Assembly: GCF_007677875.1 (NCBI RefSeq)
Contig: NZ_VEDO01000018.1
Coordinates: 1-64,000, forward strand
Reading direction: 5' to 3'
Origin: Variovorax boronicumulans
GTDB taxonomy: Bacteria; Pseudomonadota; Gammaproteobacteria; Burkholderiales; Burkholderiaceae_C
DNA: 64,000 bases
Under the pieces are notes generated by a model that was given only the letters and a program-made list of their open reading frames with translations, had not been told where the DNA came from and searched no databases. How positions within the stretch are numbered: position 1 is the stretch's first letter; every line of letters begins with the position of its first letter. A program made the translations under genes and the position numbers. Positions 47,655 through 56,845 of this stretch are shown here, one piece after another.

Positions 47655-48134
47655 ATGGCGCAAGACCCGGACACCCACGATGGGCGGTGCAGCTGCGGCT
47701 TCGTGCGCTCGCGCATGGCCTCGACGCCGATGATCGTGCACGCCTGCCATTGCACCTGGTGCCAGCGCGAGAGCGGCGGGCCCTTCGTCGTCAATGCCGT
47801 CGTCGAGGCCGCGCGCGTCACGCTGCTGCAGGGCGAGGTCCACCTGGTCGTGACGCCCTCGGCAAGTGGCAGGAACCAGAAGATCGCGCGCTGCCCGCGT
47901 TGCCAGGTGGCGCTGTGGAGCCATTACCCGAACGCCGGCGAGCGCATCTGCTTCGTGCGCGTGGGCGCACTGGACGCGCCTGCGCGCTTGCCGCCGGATG
48001 TGCACATCTTCACGTCGACGCGCCAGGCCTGGCTGCCGCTGCCCCCGGGCGTGCTCGCCGTGCCCGAGTTCTACGACCCGGCGCAGGTCTGGTCTCCCGA
48101 CGCGCGCGCACGCTGGCGGGCCGCACTGGCCTGA
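47655..48134 (+). CDS. GFA-family (glutathione-dependent formaldehyde-activating enzyme-like) zinc protein
   Basis: The product is 159 aa. The zinc site is shown by CSC (residues 12-14) and HACHCTWCQRESGGPF near residue 30, with further cysteines at CPRCQVALW near residue 78. Domain members bind zinc and glutathione; most have no proven activity. It starts 4 nt after the upstream Bug gene, so the two may be cotranscribed. Confidence 0.88.
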   Translation: MAQDPDTHDGRCSCGFVRSRMASTPMIVHACHCTWCQRESGGPFVVNAVVEAARVTLLQGEVHLVVTPSASGRNQKIARCPRCQVALWSHYPNAGERICFVRVGALDAPARLPPDVHIFTSTRQAWLPLPPGVLAVPEFYDPAQVWSPDARARWRAALA

Positions 48135-48152
48135 AGGGCGCCTGGCGCGGGA

Positions 48153-49118
48153 CTATTCGACTTTGGCGCCCGAGGCCTTGACGATCGCGCCCGCGTTCTC
48201 CCAGTCCGCGCGCAGCAGCTGCTGGAAGGCGTCGGGCGCCATGGTGGCGGACTCCACGCCGAGCCGCGCCAGCCGCTCCTGCACGGCCGGATCGGCAAGC
48301 GTCTTCTGCAAGGCCGCGTTGAGCCTGTCGCGCTCGGTGCGCGGCAGCGCGGCCGGTGCCAGCAGGCCGATCCACGAATCGAAGCTGTAGCCGGGCAGGC
48401 CGCTCTCTGCCGCCGTGGGCAACTCCGGCAGGAAGCGCGAGCGCTGCTTGCCCGTGTAGGCGATGAACTTCACGCGCGCATCGTCCTTGTAGCCCATCAC
48501 GCCGATCAGCGAGGAGGTCACGGCCTGCACGCGCCCGGCCAGCACCTCGTTGACGGCATCGCCTGTGGACTTCATCGGAATGTGCTGCATGTCCAGCCCG
48601 GCCATGGCCACGAAGGAGGCCATGCCCAGGTGCGTGGCGCTGCCGTTGCCGGCCGAGGCGTAGTTGGTGGCCCCGGGCCTGGCCTTGACGGCGGCGATGA
48701 ACTCGCGCGTATTGCCCGCCCCCAGCGCCGCGTTGGCGACGATGGCATAGCCCGAGTTGCCGATGTACCCCACGCCGACGAAGTCCTTGAGCGGGTCGTA
48801 GTCGAGCTTCTTGTAGAGATGGCCGACGATGTGGTGGCTGGCCGCGGCCAGCACCAGCGTGTTGCCGTCGGGCGCGGACTTGGCCACGTAGGAGGAGCCC
48901 ACGCTGCCGCCTGCGCCGGCCCGGTTCTCCACGATCACGCTGGCCCCCAGGGCCTGGCCGAGCTCGTTGTTGATCGCGCGCGCGATGGTGTCCTGCACCG
49001 CGCCGGTGCCGAAAGGCACGACGATGCGCACGACGCGCTGGGCCTGGGCCGGCAGCGCGGCGGACAGCAGGGCGACCGTCAGCAGCGGCAGCAGGCGCGG
49101 GAAGGTGTGGCGGAACAT
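48153..49118 (-). CDS. Bug-family (TctC-like) periplasmic solute-binding protein
   Basis: The product is 321 aa with a signal peptide to about residue 24 (LPAQAQ). VRIVVPFGTGAVQDTIARAI, VIVENRAGAGGSVGSSYVAK and QHIPMKSTGDAVNEVLAGRV are the family blocks, somewhat diverged from the Bug protein at 46676. It lies 60 nt downstream of an M20 amidohydrolase on the same strand, so it may bind that enzyme's substrate or a related acid. The ATG at 49118 has AGGAG 7 nt upstream; a longer frame reaches 49157. Confidence 0.92.
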   Translation of the reverse strand: MFRHTFPRLLPLLTVALLSAALPAQAQRVVRIVVPFGTGAVQDTIARAINNELGQALGASVIVENRAGAGGSVGSSYVAKSAPDGNTLVLAAASHHIVGHLYKKLDYDPLKDFVGVGYIGNSGYAIVANAALGAGNTREFIAAVKARPGATNYASAGNGSATHLGMASFVAMAGLDMQHIPMKSTGDAVNEVLAGRVQAVTSSLIGVMGYKDDARVKFIAYTGKQRSRFLPELPTAAESGLPGYSFDSWIGLLAPAALPRTERDRLNAALQKTLADPAVQERLARLGVESATMAPDAFQQLLRADWENAGAIVKASGAKVE

Positions 49119-49178
49119 GGGGCGACTCCTGGAGTGGGGAAACGGCAGGTTCTGCAAGAACGGCGCCAGCCTGCGGAA

Positions 49179-50372
49179 TCAGGCCAGCCAGCGCTCGGCC
49201 AGCCGCACGAAGTAGCTCGCGCCGATCGGGATGATCTCGTCGTTGAAGTCGAACGAGGTGTTGTGGATGATGCAGGGCCCCGGGCCGTGGCCGGCCATGC
49301 GGTGGTCGCCGTCGCCGTTGCCCAGGAAGGCATAGCATCCGGGCCGTTCCATGAGCATGTGGGCGAAGTCCTCGGCGCCCAGCACCCCGGGCAGGTTTTC
49401 GTCGACCAGGGCGTCGCCGACGATCTCGCGCATGACCTCGGCCGCGAAGCGCGCTTCGGCCGGGTGGTTCACGACCGGCGGCGAGGCGCGCCGGAACATC
49501 ACCTGGGCCTCGCACTCGTGGGCCTGCGCGATGTGGGTCGCCAGGTGGCGCAGGCGCGCCTCGATCTTGTCCAGCGCATCGACCGAGAAGGTCCGCACCG
49601 TGCCGCCGACCCAGGCTTCGTCGGGGATGACGTTGGGCGCGTCCGAGCCCTGGACCTGCGTGACGGCGAGCAGCGCACGTTCGGTGCTCGGAATGGAGCG
49701 CGCGACGAGGCTGCGCAGCGCCTGGGCGATCTCGAGCACGGCGCCGACCGGGTCCAGGCCCGTGTGCGGCATGGAGGCGTGCGTGCCGCGCCCGCGCACC
49801 GTGATGCGCCAGGTGTTGCTGGACGCCATCAGCGCGCCATGGTTCAGCGCGAAGTTGCCGACCCGGCCCAGGTTGAAGTTGTGCAGCGCGAACACCGCGT
49901 CGCACGGGAAGCGCTCGAACAGGCCTTCGTCGATCATCTTGCGGGCACCGGCCTTGCCCATCTCCTCGGCCGGCTGAAAGATGAAATGCACGGTGCCGGC
50001 GAAGTCGCGCCGCTGCGCGAGCTGCCAGGCCGCGGCCAGCAGCATGGTGGTGTGGCCGTCGTGGCCGCAGGCGTGCATGCGGCCGTCGTGGCGCGAGCGG
50101 TGGTCGAAGCCGTTGACCTCCTGCAGCGGCAGCGCGTCCATGTCGGCACGCAGGCCGATGGTCCGTCCGTTGTCGGGCCGCGTGCCGTGCAGCACGCCGA
50201 CGAGGCCCGTGCCCGCGATGCCGCGGTGCACGGCGATGCCCCATTCGGTCAGCAGCTCGGCCACCAGCGTGCTGGTGCGGTGTTCCTCGAAGCCGAGCTC
50301 GGGGTGGGCATGGATGTCGCGCCGCAGGGCGCGGAAGCGGGCGGTGTCGGCGAAGGCGTCGAGGATGGGCAT
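49179..50372 (-). CDS. M20 family amidohydrolase (hippurate hydrolase / N-acyl-amino-acid deacylase type)
   Basis: The product is 397 aa. Metal ligands appear in HACGHDGHTTMLLAAA and FQPAEEMGKAGARKM; the start FRALRRDIHAHPELGFEEHR and the lid-domain segment HASMPHTGLDPVGAVLEIA are typical. It hydrolyses N-acylated amino acids or hippurate; the specific substrate is not resolved. It lies 5 nt from panC on the same strand and upstream of a Bug receptor gene. Confidence 0.92.
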   Translation of the reverse strand: MPILDAFADTARFRALRRDIHAHPELGFEEHRTSTLVAELLTEWGIAVHRGIAGTGLVGVLHGTRPDNGRTIGLRADMDALPLQEVNGFDHRSRHDGRMHACGHDGHTTMLLAAAWQLAQRRDFAGTVHFIFQPAEEMGKAGARKMIDEGLFERFPCDAVFALHNFNLGRVGNFALNHGALMASSNTWRITVRGRGTHASMPHTGLDPVGAVLEIAQALRSLVARSIPSTERALLAVTQVQGSDAPNVIPDEAWVGGTVRTFSVDALDKIEARLRHLATHIAQAHECEAQVMFRRASPPVVNHPAEARFAAEVMREIVGDALVDENLPGVLGAEDFAHMLMERPGCYAFLGNGDGDHRMAGHGPGPCIIHNTSFDFNDEIIPIGASYFVRLAERWLA

Positions 50373-50377
50373 GGGAT

Positions 50378-51202
50378 TCAGAACTCCAGGTTGTCGATCA
50401 GGCGCGTATGGCCCAGCTTGGCCGCGGCCAGCACCACGCGGGCGTCGTCGCCCTGCGGTGCCAGCAGGTCGCTGCGCCGCCGAACGGCCACGTAGTCGGG
50501 TTGCCATCCATGGGCCCGCAGCGCCTGCATGGCGGCCTGCTCGGCGACCGTGCTGCGGCCGGGGTCGGCACGCACGGTCTCGACGACGGCCAGCAACTGG
50601 CGGCGCAGCAGCAGTGCTTCGCGACGTTCGCTGGCGCTGAGGTAGCCGTTGCGGGACGACAGGGCCAGGCCATCGTCGGCACGCACAGTTTCGCCGCCAT
50701 GCACCTCGATCGGCATGGCGAAGTCGCGCACCATGCCTTCGATCACGCGCAGTTGCTGGTAGTCCTTCTTGCCGAACAGGGCCAGCCCGGGCTGGACGAT
50801 CTGGAACAGCTTCATGACCACCGTGCACACGCCGGTGAAGAAGCCGGGCCGGAAGTGGCCTTCCAGGATGTCGGCCAGCGCGGCCGGCGGCGCCACCTTG
50901 TAGGCCTGCGGGGTGGGGTACATCTCGGCCTCGTCGGGGGCGAACACGATTTCGCAGCCGGCGCCAGCCAGTAGTTCGCTGTCGCGCGGCAGGGTGCGGG
51001 GATAGCGGTCGAAGTCTTCGTGCGGGGCAAATTGCAGGCGGTTCACGAAGATGCTGGCCACCACGGGCCGGCCGCTGGCCTTGGCCTGGCGCACCAGGGC
51101 CAAATGGCCTTCGTGCAGATTGCCCATGGTGGGCACGAAGGCCGGGCGCGGGCCGCTGCCCAGTGCCTCGCGCAGTTCGGCGATGCGGTGGATCACATGC
51201 AT
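50378..51202 (-). CDS. panC: Pantothenate synthetase
   Basis: The product is 274 aa. It joins pantoate and beta-alanine with ATP. Nucleotide motifs are visible: [18 protein letters not shown] (HIGH-like) and [20 protein letters not shown], with [20 protein letters not shown] before the C-terminal domain. Length and order are normal. panB and panD are not in the window. It heads a minus-strand run with the M20 and Bug genes. Confidence 0.96.
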   Translation of the reverse strand: MHVIHRIAELREALGSGPRPAFVPTMGNLHEGHLALVRQAKASGRPVVASIFVNRLQFAPHEDFDRYPRTLPRDSELLAGAGCEIVFAPDEAEMYPTPQAYKVAPPAALADILEGHFRPGFFTGVCTVVMKLFQIVQPGLALFGKKDYQQLRVIEGMVRDFAMPIEVHGGETVRADDGLALSSRNGYLSASERREALLLRRQLLAVVETVRADPGRSTVAEQAAMQALRAHGWQPDYVAVRRRSDLLAPQGDDARVVLAAAKLGHTRLIDNLEF

Positions 51203-51255
51203 GCGTCGTGTCTCCCTCTCGGACGGTCAAAGGCCGCAAGTGTGCCGGATGGGCC

Positions 51256-51723
51256 TCAGCCCCGCGGCAGCGGCAGGGCCGTCTTGTAGCGGACCTGCTT
51301 GAGCGCAAAGCTCGAACGGATCTTCTCGATGCCGGGGATGGGGGTGAGCTGCTCCAGGATGAAGCGCTCCAGCGCCGCGATGTCGGCCACGGCCACGCGG
51401 ATCAGGTAGTCGCTGTCGCCGGTCATGAGATAGCACTCCATGACTTCGTCGTGCAGCGCGATGCGCTGCTCGAAATCGGCCAGCGCCTCCTTGCTCTGTC
51501 GCGTCAGGCTGATGGAGATGAAGACGTTCAGGCCCAGGCCCAGCTGCGCAGGGTCCGCCAGTGCCACGTAGCCGGTGATGATGCCGGCGGACTGCAACGC
51601 CTTCACGCGCGCCAGGCAAGGCGATGGCGACAGGTGCACGCGCCGCGCGAGTTCCACGTTGGACAGGGCGCCGTCGCGCTGCAATTCGTCCAGGATGCGC
51701 AGGTCCGTGGCATCCAGATTCAT
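51256..51723 (-). CDS. Lrp/AsnC family transcriptional regulator
   Basis: The product is 155 aa. The N-terminal helix-turn-helix reads LDATDLRILDELQRDGALSN with the recognition part RRVHLSPSPCLARVKALQSA. The C-terminal RAM (ligand) domain includes VMECYLMTGDSDYLIRVAV. It is divergent from the E1 gene at 51856 with a 132-nt gap, so regulation of that gene in response to an amino acid is likely but inferred. Confidence 0.94.
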   Translation of the reverse strand: MNLDATDLRILDELQRDGALSNVELARRVHLSPSPCLARVKALQSAGIITGYVALADPAQLGLGLNVFISISLTRQSKEALADFEQRIALHDEVMECYLMTGDSDYLIRVAVADIAALERFILEQLTPIPGIEKIRSSFALKQVRYKTALPLPRG

Positions 51724-51855
51724 TTTGTGCCTCCGTTGTCGGGTTGGACGGCATTCTGTGCTGTACCGGCGCATCGCACCATGCATCTCGGCAACATCTT
51801 TGGCACGTTTGCGCCTAGAGTGCGGCGATTCCTCGACTCGCTTCTTCTGTCCGCC

Positions 51856-54435
51856 ATGAACGCACCCCACTCGCTGGCCCAGCTGCTGCAGACGCCTCCG
51901 GCAGGCGACATCGATCCGCAGGAAACGCAGGAATGGCGCGACGCCTTCTCGGCGCTGCTGGCCTCAAGCGGGCCGGAGCGGGCGCGCTTCATGCTCGATG
52001 AGCTCGCCCGCATCGCCCGTGCCAAGCGCATCGGCTGGAAACCCGAGCTGGCCACCCCCTACGCCAACACCATCGCCGTGGAGCAGCAGCCCCGGTTTCC
52101 GGGTGACCTGGCGATCGAGGAACGGCTGGCCTCGCTGATGCGCTGGAACGCGCTGGCCATGGTGGTGCGTGCCAACCAGGCCTATGGCGATTTGGGCGGC
52201 CACATCGCGAGCTATGCCAGTGCGGCGGACCTGTTCGAGGTCGGCTTCAACCACTTCTTCCACGCGCGGAACGACCACCACCGCGGCGACCTCGTGTTCT
52301 TCCAGCCGCACAGCGCGCCGGGTGTCTACGCGCGCGCCTTCCTCGAAGGCCGGCTCAACGAGGCGGACCTCATGCATTACCGCCAGGAGATCGTTGCGCC
52401 CGAGGCCGGCGCGCGCGGGCTGTCGAGCTACCCGCACCCCTGGCTGATGCCGGACTTCTGGCAGTTCCCGACCGGCTCCATGGGCATCGGGCCGATCAGC
52501 TCGATCTACCACGCGCGCTTCATGCGCTATCTCACGCACCGCAATCTGCTCGATTGCACAGGTCGCAAGGTCTGGGGCGTGTTCGGCGACGGCGAGATGG
52601 ACGAGCCCGAGTCGATGAGTGCGCTGACACTGGCCGCGCGCGAGAAGCTGGACAATCTCGTCTGGGTCGTCAACTGCAATCTGCAGCGCCTGGACGGCCC
52701 TGTGCGCGGCAATGGCCGCATCATCGACGAACTCGAACAGCTGTTCGCCGGTGCGGGCTGGAATGTCATCAAGCTGGTCTGGGGCAGCGATTGGGACGGC
52801 CTGTTCGCACGCGACCAGCAGGGTGCGCTGCTGCGCGCCTTCGCCCATACCGTGGACGGCCAGATGCAGACCTTCGCGGCCAAGGACGGGCGCTACAACC
52901 GCGAGCACTTCTTCGGCCAGGACGAGGCGCTGCAGCGCCTGGCCCAGGGCATGACCGACGAGCAGATCGACCGCCTGCGCCGCGGGGGCCATGACCTCGT
53001 GAAGATCCATGCAGCCTATGCCGCCGCTGCCGCGCACCGCGGCCAGCCCACCGTGGTACTGGCCCATACCAAGAAGGGCTACGGCATGGGCACGGCCGGC
53101 CAGGGCCGCATGACCACGCATTCGCAGAAGAAGCTGGACGAGACCGATCTGATCGCCTTCCGCAACCGCTTCGACCTGCCTTTGAGCGACGAGCAGGCCA
53201 CCTCGCTGGCCTTCCACAAGCCGGCCGAGGACAGCCCCGAGATGGTCTACCTGCGCGAGCGCCGCGCCGCGCTGGGCGGCTTCCTGCCGCGGCGCGAGAC
53301 GGCGTGCGATGCACCGCCGGTGCCGCCGCTGGCCAGCTACGCGCAATTTGCGCTGGCGGCCGAAGGCAAGGAGATGAGCACGACCATGGCCTTTGTGCGC
53401 CTGCTGGGCCAGTTGCTCAAGGACCCGCAGCTGGGCCCGCGCATCGTGCCCATCGTGGCCGACGAGGCCCGCACCTTCGGCATGGCCAACCTGTTCAAGC
53501 AGGTCGGCATCTACAGCAGCGTGGGCCAGCGCTACGCGCCCGAGGACATCGGCTCGGTGTTGTCCTACCGCGAAGCGCTGGACGGCCAGATCCTCGAGGA
53601 AGGCATCAGCGAGGCCGGCGCCATCGCCAGCTGGACGGCTGCCGCGACCAGCTACAGCGTGCACGGCCTGGCCATGCTGCCGTTCTACATCTACTACTCG
53701 ATGTTCGGCTTCCAGCGCGTGGGCGATGCGATCTGGGCCGCGGCCGACCAGCGTGCACGCGGCTTCCTGCTCGGCGCGACCTCGGGCCGTACCACGCTGG
53801 GGGGCGAGGGCCTGCAGCATCAGGACGGCAGCAGCCACCTGGTCGCGGCCACCATTCCCAACTGCAAGGCCTACGACCCCGCCTTCGCGGGCGAGATGGC
53901 CGTGATCGTCGATGCCGGCATGCGCGAGATGCTGGTCGAGCAACAGGACGTCTTCTATTACGTGACGCTCATGAACGAGAACTACGCCCAGCCCAGCCTG
54001 CCCGAGGGCGCAGCCGTGGGCGTGGTGCGTGGGGGGTACCGTTTCGGTGTGTATGGCCCGCAGGACGGGAAACGCGTGACGCTGATGGGCTCGGGCGCGA
54101 TCCTGACCGAGGTGATCAAGGCGGCCGAGCAACTGGCCACCGAAGGCATCGGCAGCGAAGTGCTGAGCATCACGAGCTGGAGCGAGTTGGCGCGCCCGGC
54201 CGGACAGGCAACGCTGGCGCAACTGTTGGCCAGCCAAGGCCCCATCGTCGCAGCCAGCGACTATGTGCGTGCCGTGCCCGAGTGCCTGCGTGCAGGCGTG
54301 CCTGCATCGCGCAGCTATACGACGCTGGGCGCGGACGGCTTCGGCCGCAGCGACACGCGGGCCGCGCTGCGCCGCTTCTTCGGGGTCGACGCAGCGGCCA
54401 TCGCCAAGGCGGCGCGGGAGGCTCTGCAGGCATAA
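51856..54435 (+). CDS. Homodimeric 2-oxoacid (pyruvate-type) dehydrogenase E1 component
   Basis: The product is 859 aa (E. coli AceE is 887). Thiamine-diphosphate site: GDGEMDEPES with VNCNLQRLDGPVRGNG. The E1 pattern PYANTIAVEQQPRFPGDLAI and the C-terminal transketolase domain are intact. In E. coli AceE works with AceF and Lpd; neither is encoded here. An orphan E1 of this type next to an Lrp regulator resembles the Pseudomonas mdeB/mdeR arrangement, where the substrate is 2-oxobutyrate; that assignment is inference. The ATG at 51856 gives a normal N-terminus. A terminator follows. Confidence 0.9.
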   Translation: MNAPHSLAQLLQTPPAGDIDPQETQEWRDAFSALLASSGPERARFMLDELARIARAKRIGWKPELATPYANTIAVEQQPRFPGDLAIEERLASLMRWNALAMVVRANQAYGDLGGHIASYASAADLFEVGFNHFFHARNDHHRGDLVFFQPHSAPGVYARAFLEGRLNEADLMHYRQEIVAPEAGARGLSSYPHPWLMPDFWQFPTGSMGIGPISSIYHARFMRYLTHRNLLDCTGRKVWGVFGDGEMDEPESMSALTLAAREKLDNLVWVVNCNLQRLDGPVRGNGRIIDELEQLFAGAGWNVIKLVWGSDWDGLFARDQQGALLRAFAHTVDGQMQTFAAKDGRYNREHFFGQDEALQRLAQGMTDEQIDRLRRGGHDLVKIHAAYAAAAAHRGQPTVVLAHTKKGYGMGTAGQGRMTTHSQKKLDETDLIAFRNRFDLPLSDEQATSLAFHKPAEDSPEMVYLRERRAALGGFLPRRETACDAPPVPPLASYAQFALAAEGKEMSTTMAFVRLLGQLLKDPQLGPRIVPIVADEARTFGMANLFKQVGIYSSVGQRYAPEDIGSVLSYREALDGQILEEGISEAGAIASWTAAATSYSVHGLAMLPFYIYYSMFGFQRVGDAIWAAADQRARGFLLGATSGRTTLGGEGLQHQDGSSHLVAATIPNCKAYDPAFAGEMAVIVDAGMREMLVEQQDVFYYVTLMNENYAQPSLPEGAAVGVVRGGYRFGVYGPQDGKRVTLMGSGAILTEVIKAAEQLATEGIGSEVLSITSWSELARPAGQATLAQLLASQGPIVAASDYVRAVPECLRAGVPASRSYTTLGADGFGRSDTRAALRRFFGVDAAAIAKAAREALQA

Positions 54436-54459
54436 AAAAACCCCGCCGAGGCGGGGTTT
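54434..54459. terminator. Terminator between the E1 gene and the PEP-CTERM gene
   Basis: A 10-bp stem (arms 54438-54447 and 54450-54459) has a 2-nt centre that would open to a small loop. Seven A precede the G+C arm at 54434-54440, giving a T tail on the minus strand; the plus-strand T run is only three. It therefore looks stronger for the PEP-CTERM gene but lies between two convergent genes. Confidence 0.82.
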
Positions 54460-54478
54460 CGAGAGCAGGGCTGAAGAA

Positions 54479-55306
54479 TCAGGCCTTGTTCTTTTGCTGG
54501 CGGCGACGGATGCCAGCCAGGCCCAGCAGGCCGGCGCCCAGCAGGGCGATGGAGGCAGGCTCGGGGACTTCCGTTGCCACCAGGCCGAACTGGAACGTCA
54601 CCGGAGTGGTCGCGTCTTCGGCGGTGGAGACGCCGAAGCAGTTGGCAGCAGCACCAGCGTACAAGCACTGCGCCGGGGATGCTGCCAGCAGCGACTCCGG
54701 ATCCTTGATGCCGAACGCAAACGTGTAGGCAAAGCCGTCGTAGCTGAACGCTTCGCCCAGCGAGCCGTTGATCACGAAAATGTCGCTGCAGGGGTTGGCT
54801 TCGGGAGCGCTCGGGCAGCCCGTGTTGGTGTTCGGCACTTCCTTGAAGTTGACGAAGTAGGTCGCTTCGAAGTACTTGTTGAGGGAGGCCGAGAACAGCT
54901 CCAGCGTTGCCTGGATCTGGACCGTCTGCAGCGTGACGCTGTTGGCGCCCAGGTTGCTGTTGTTGTAGTGGATGTAGGTGTTGGCATCGACCAAGGCACC
55001 GTTGGTCATCAAAGCACCGTTGGTTTCAGCGGGGTTGATCTGCAGACCGCTCCGCGTTCCCGCGGCAATGCTGCCACCGGTGCGACCCCAGGTCAGCAAC
55101 GTTTCGCTGGTCGTGTAGTTGGTGTTGGGGTTCGGCGTGGCAGGATTGGCGCCATTGGTGCCGGAGCCGGCCCAGGTCGCGCTGTCGGTGACGAAGGCGC
55201 TCTTCACCGTGTAGGTCCAGTCGGTGATCAGCACGCCTGCCGAAGCAGAGGAAGCCGCGAAAGCGGTGGCGGCAGCGAGGCCGAGGTGGGCAAGTTTGAA
55301 GCGCAT
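54479..55306 (-). CDS. PEP-CTERM-sorted exported protein
   Basis: The product is 275 aa. A signal peptide ends near residue 23 (ASSASAG). The C-terminal sorting signal is complete: VPEPAS, a hydrophobic stretch (IALLGAGLLGLAGI), and a basic end RRRQQKNK. Exosortase removes such signals and links the protein to the envelope. The mature domain is rich in Asn, Thr and Ser with four Cys and is of unknown function. Its base composition is lower in G+C than the neighbours. No exosortase or polysaccharide genes are in the window. AAGGA precedes the ATG. Confidence 0.93.
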   Translation of the reverse strand: MRFKLAHLGLAAATAFAASSASAGVLITDWTYTVKSAFVTDSATWAGSGTNGANPATPNPNTNYTTSETLLTWGRTGGSIAAGTRSGLQINPAETNGALMTNGALVDANTYIHYNNSNLGANSVTLQTVQIQATLELFSASLNKYFEATYFVNFKEVPNTNTGCPSAPEANPCSDIFVINGSLGEAFSYDGFAYTFAFGIKDPESLLAASPAQCLYAGAAANCFGVSTAEDATTPVTFQFGLVATEVPEPASIALLGAGLLGLAGIRRRQQKNKA

Positions 55307-55372
55307 GTCAGTCCTTCAGTCGGTCGAGGATGGCGGGGAAGTGGCCCAACAGAAGTTGGTGTGAAGTTTTTA

Positions 55373-55386
55373 GCAACTGGCGTGCC
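55373..55386 (-). promoter_or_regulatory. Sigma-54-type (-24/-12) promoter of the PEP-CTERM gene
   Basis: On the minus strand CGGCACG-N4-TTGCT runs from 55387 to 55372. The invariant GG (55386-55385) and GC (55374-55373) are exactly 10 bp apart, and every position except the first matches the consensus TGGCACG-N4-TTGCW. The predicted start is near 55361, about 55 nt before the ATG. The upstream DNA (55388-55440) is A+T-rich and could hold activator or IHF sites. Confidence 0.75.
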
Positions 55387-55515
55387 GTGCCTTGAATTTT
55401 CAATAAAAACAAACGGTTGTGTGATTTTTTGCGACGCTTATGGTGACGTGGTGTCAAGATTTTCGACGTGACGTGCGGTCCGACGGGAGGTCTCTCGCGC
55501 GGACGTGATGGCGCG

Positions 55516-56718
55516 TCATGCCGCTCGCCGGCGCCGGCGCAGGAGCTGCGTTTCCCACACGCTGACCACCAGCACCACGGCTGTGGTCAGCCACCCCATG
55601 AGCAGCATGTTGCCGGCCAGGCCGACGGGCACGAGCGCCAGCAGCATGGCGGCACCGGCGACATGCGAGACGGCCACACCGCCGTACACGACGGACTTGT
55701 AGACCGCGCTGCCGAGCAGGTAGATCGCAGGCCCCAAAAGCAGAACCGCCACCTGCGCCGCGGTGGGCATGGCGTGCGGATGGGCGAGCACCAGGTCGTT
55801 GCCGACCGCTGTGGCGATGATGCCGGCCACCAGGATCGCGTGGACGTAGTGGAAGTAGGCGCCGATCCGGCCGGGATCGTCGGAGCGCACGATGGCTTCG
55901 CTGGCGTCCTTGCTCGAGGTGCCGAAGTACAGCCACCACATGGCCAGTGTGCCGAGGAAGGTGGCCACCAGCGCCTGCAGCACCTCGGAAGACCAGTGCT
56001 CCACATCAGACAGGGTCGCGCCAGTCGCCAGCAGGGTTTCGCCCAGCGCGACGATCACGAACAGCTGGCAGCGCTCGGCCAAGTGGCCCCCTTCGATGGT
56101 CCAGTCCCGGGTGTTGGAGCGCCCCATGCCCGGCACGGCGAAGCCCACCATCGGCGCGCCGTATTCGCACACCACGGCGATGGACCAGAGCGCGGCGCGC
56201 GTTCCGTGTTCGGCCAGCGCGCCGGCGATCCAGAACACGGCCGAGACCAGCAGCCAGACCAGCATGCGCCGGTAGTTCGCAGCCAGCGCGTGGCCGGAGG
56301 GCAACTGGAAGGCGATGAAGGCCGTGCGCCCGACCTGGATGGCCACATAGGACAGCGCGAAGACCATGCCGCGCTCACCGAAGGCCTGCGGAATGCTGGA
56401 GGCCATCACCAGGCCCAGCAGCATGTTGGCGAAAATCAGACCGCGGATCTGCGGCGTTTCGGGATCGAACCAGTTGGTGACCCAGCAGGTGTATTGCCAG
56501 CCCAACCACACTGCGAACCAGAGGATCAGCACCTCGATGACTCCGCCAACGGTCAGATGGTGCAGCAACTGGTGGCTGAGCTGGGTGACGGCAAAAACGT
56601 AGACCAAGTCGAAGAAGAGCTCTTCGAAAGTCACACGGGCATGGTGCCCGTCGCGGTGCCGCAACAGCGGGTGGTGGTTGGCGCCCGGGTGGCTCGGTGT
56701 CGCATGGGCAGGGTGCAT
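55516..56718 (-). CDS. Low-temperature-requirement A (LtrA) family membrane protein
   Basis: The product is 400 aa with about ten hydrophobic segments. The LtrA N-terminal motif VTFEELFFDLVYVFAVTQLS is clear, followed by WQYTCWVTNWFDPETPQIRG. The N-terminal 27 residues are His-rich. The family was named from a Listeria mutant unable to grow in the cold; its biochemical role is not known. It is a single-gene unit, with 127 nt before the helicase gene and 209 nt after. Confidence 0.92.
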   Translation of the reverse strand: MHPAHATPSHPGANHHPLLRHRDGHHARVTFEELFFDLVYVFAVTQLSHQLLHHLTVGGVIEVLILWFAVWLGWQYTCWVTNWFDPETPQIRGLIFANMLLGLVMASSIPQAFGERGMVFALSYVAIQVGRTAFIAFQLPSGHALAANYRRMLVWLLVSAVFWIAGALAEHGTRAALWSIAVVCEYGAPMVGFAVPGMGRSNTRDWTIEGGHLAERCQLFVIVALGETLLATGATLSDVEHWSSEVLQALVATFLGTLAMWWLYFGTSSKDASEAIVRSDDPGRIGAYFHYVHAILVAGIIATAVGNDLVLAHPHAMPTAAQVAVLLLGPAIYLLGSAVYKSVVYGGVAVSHVAGAAMLLALVPVGLAGNMLLMGWLTTAVVLVVSVWETQLLRRRRRAA

Positions 56719-56845
56719 GTCGCCCTCCTTGTTGTGTGTGGGTATGGAGCCGGTGTCAGCGCACCGGGGTTATGTATTCAGTTTATGGCTTTTGTAACCC
56801 ATGCGCAGCATTTGTCGACAATCCGGCGCCCGCTGACAGCCGGGC

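Noticed and set aside
51800..51820. Sigma-54-like GGCACGTTTGC upstream of the E1 gene
   Set aside because: GG and GC are only 7 bp apart, whereas the -24/-12 spacing needs 10.
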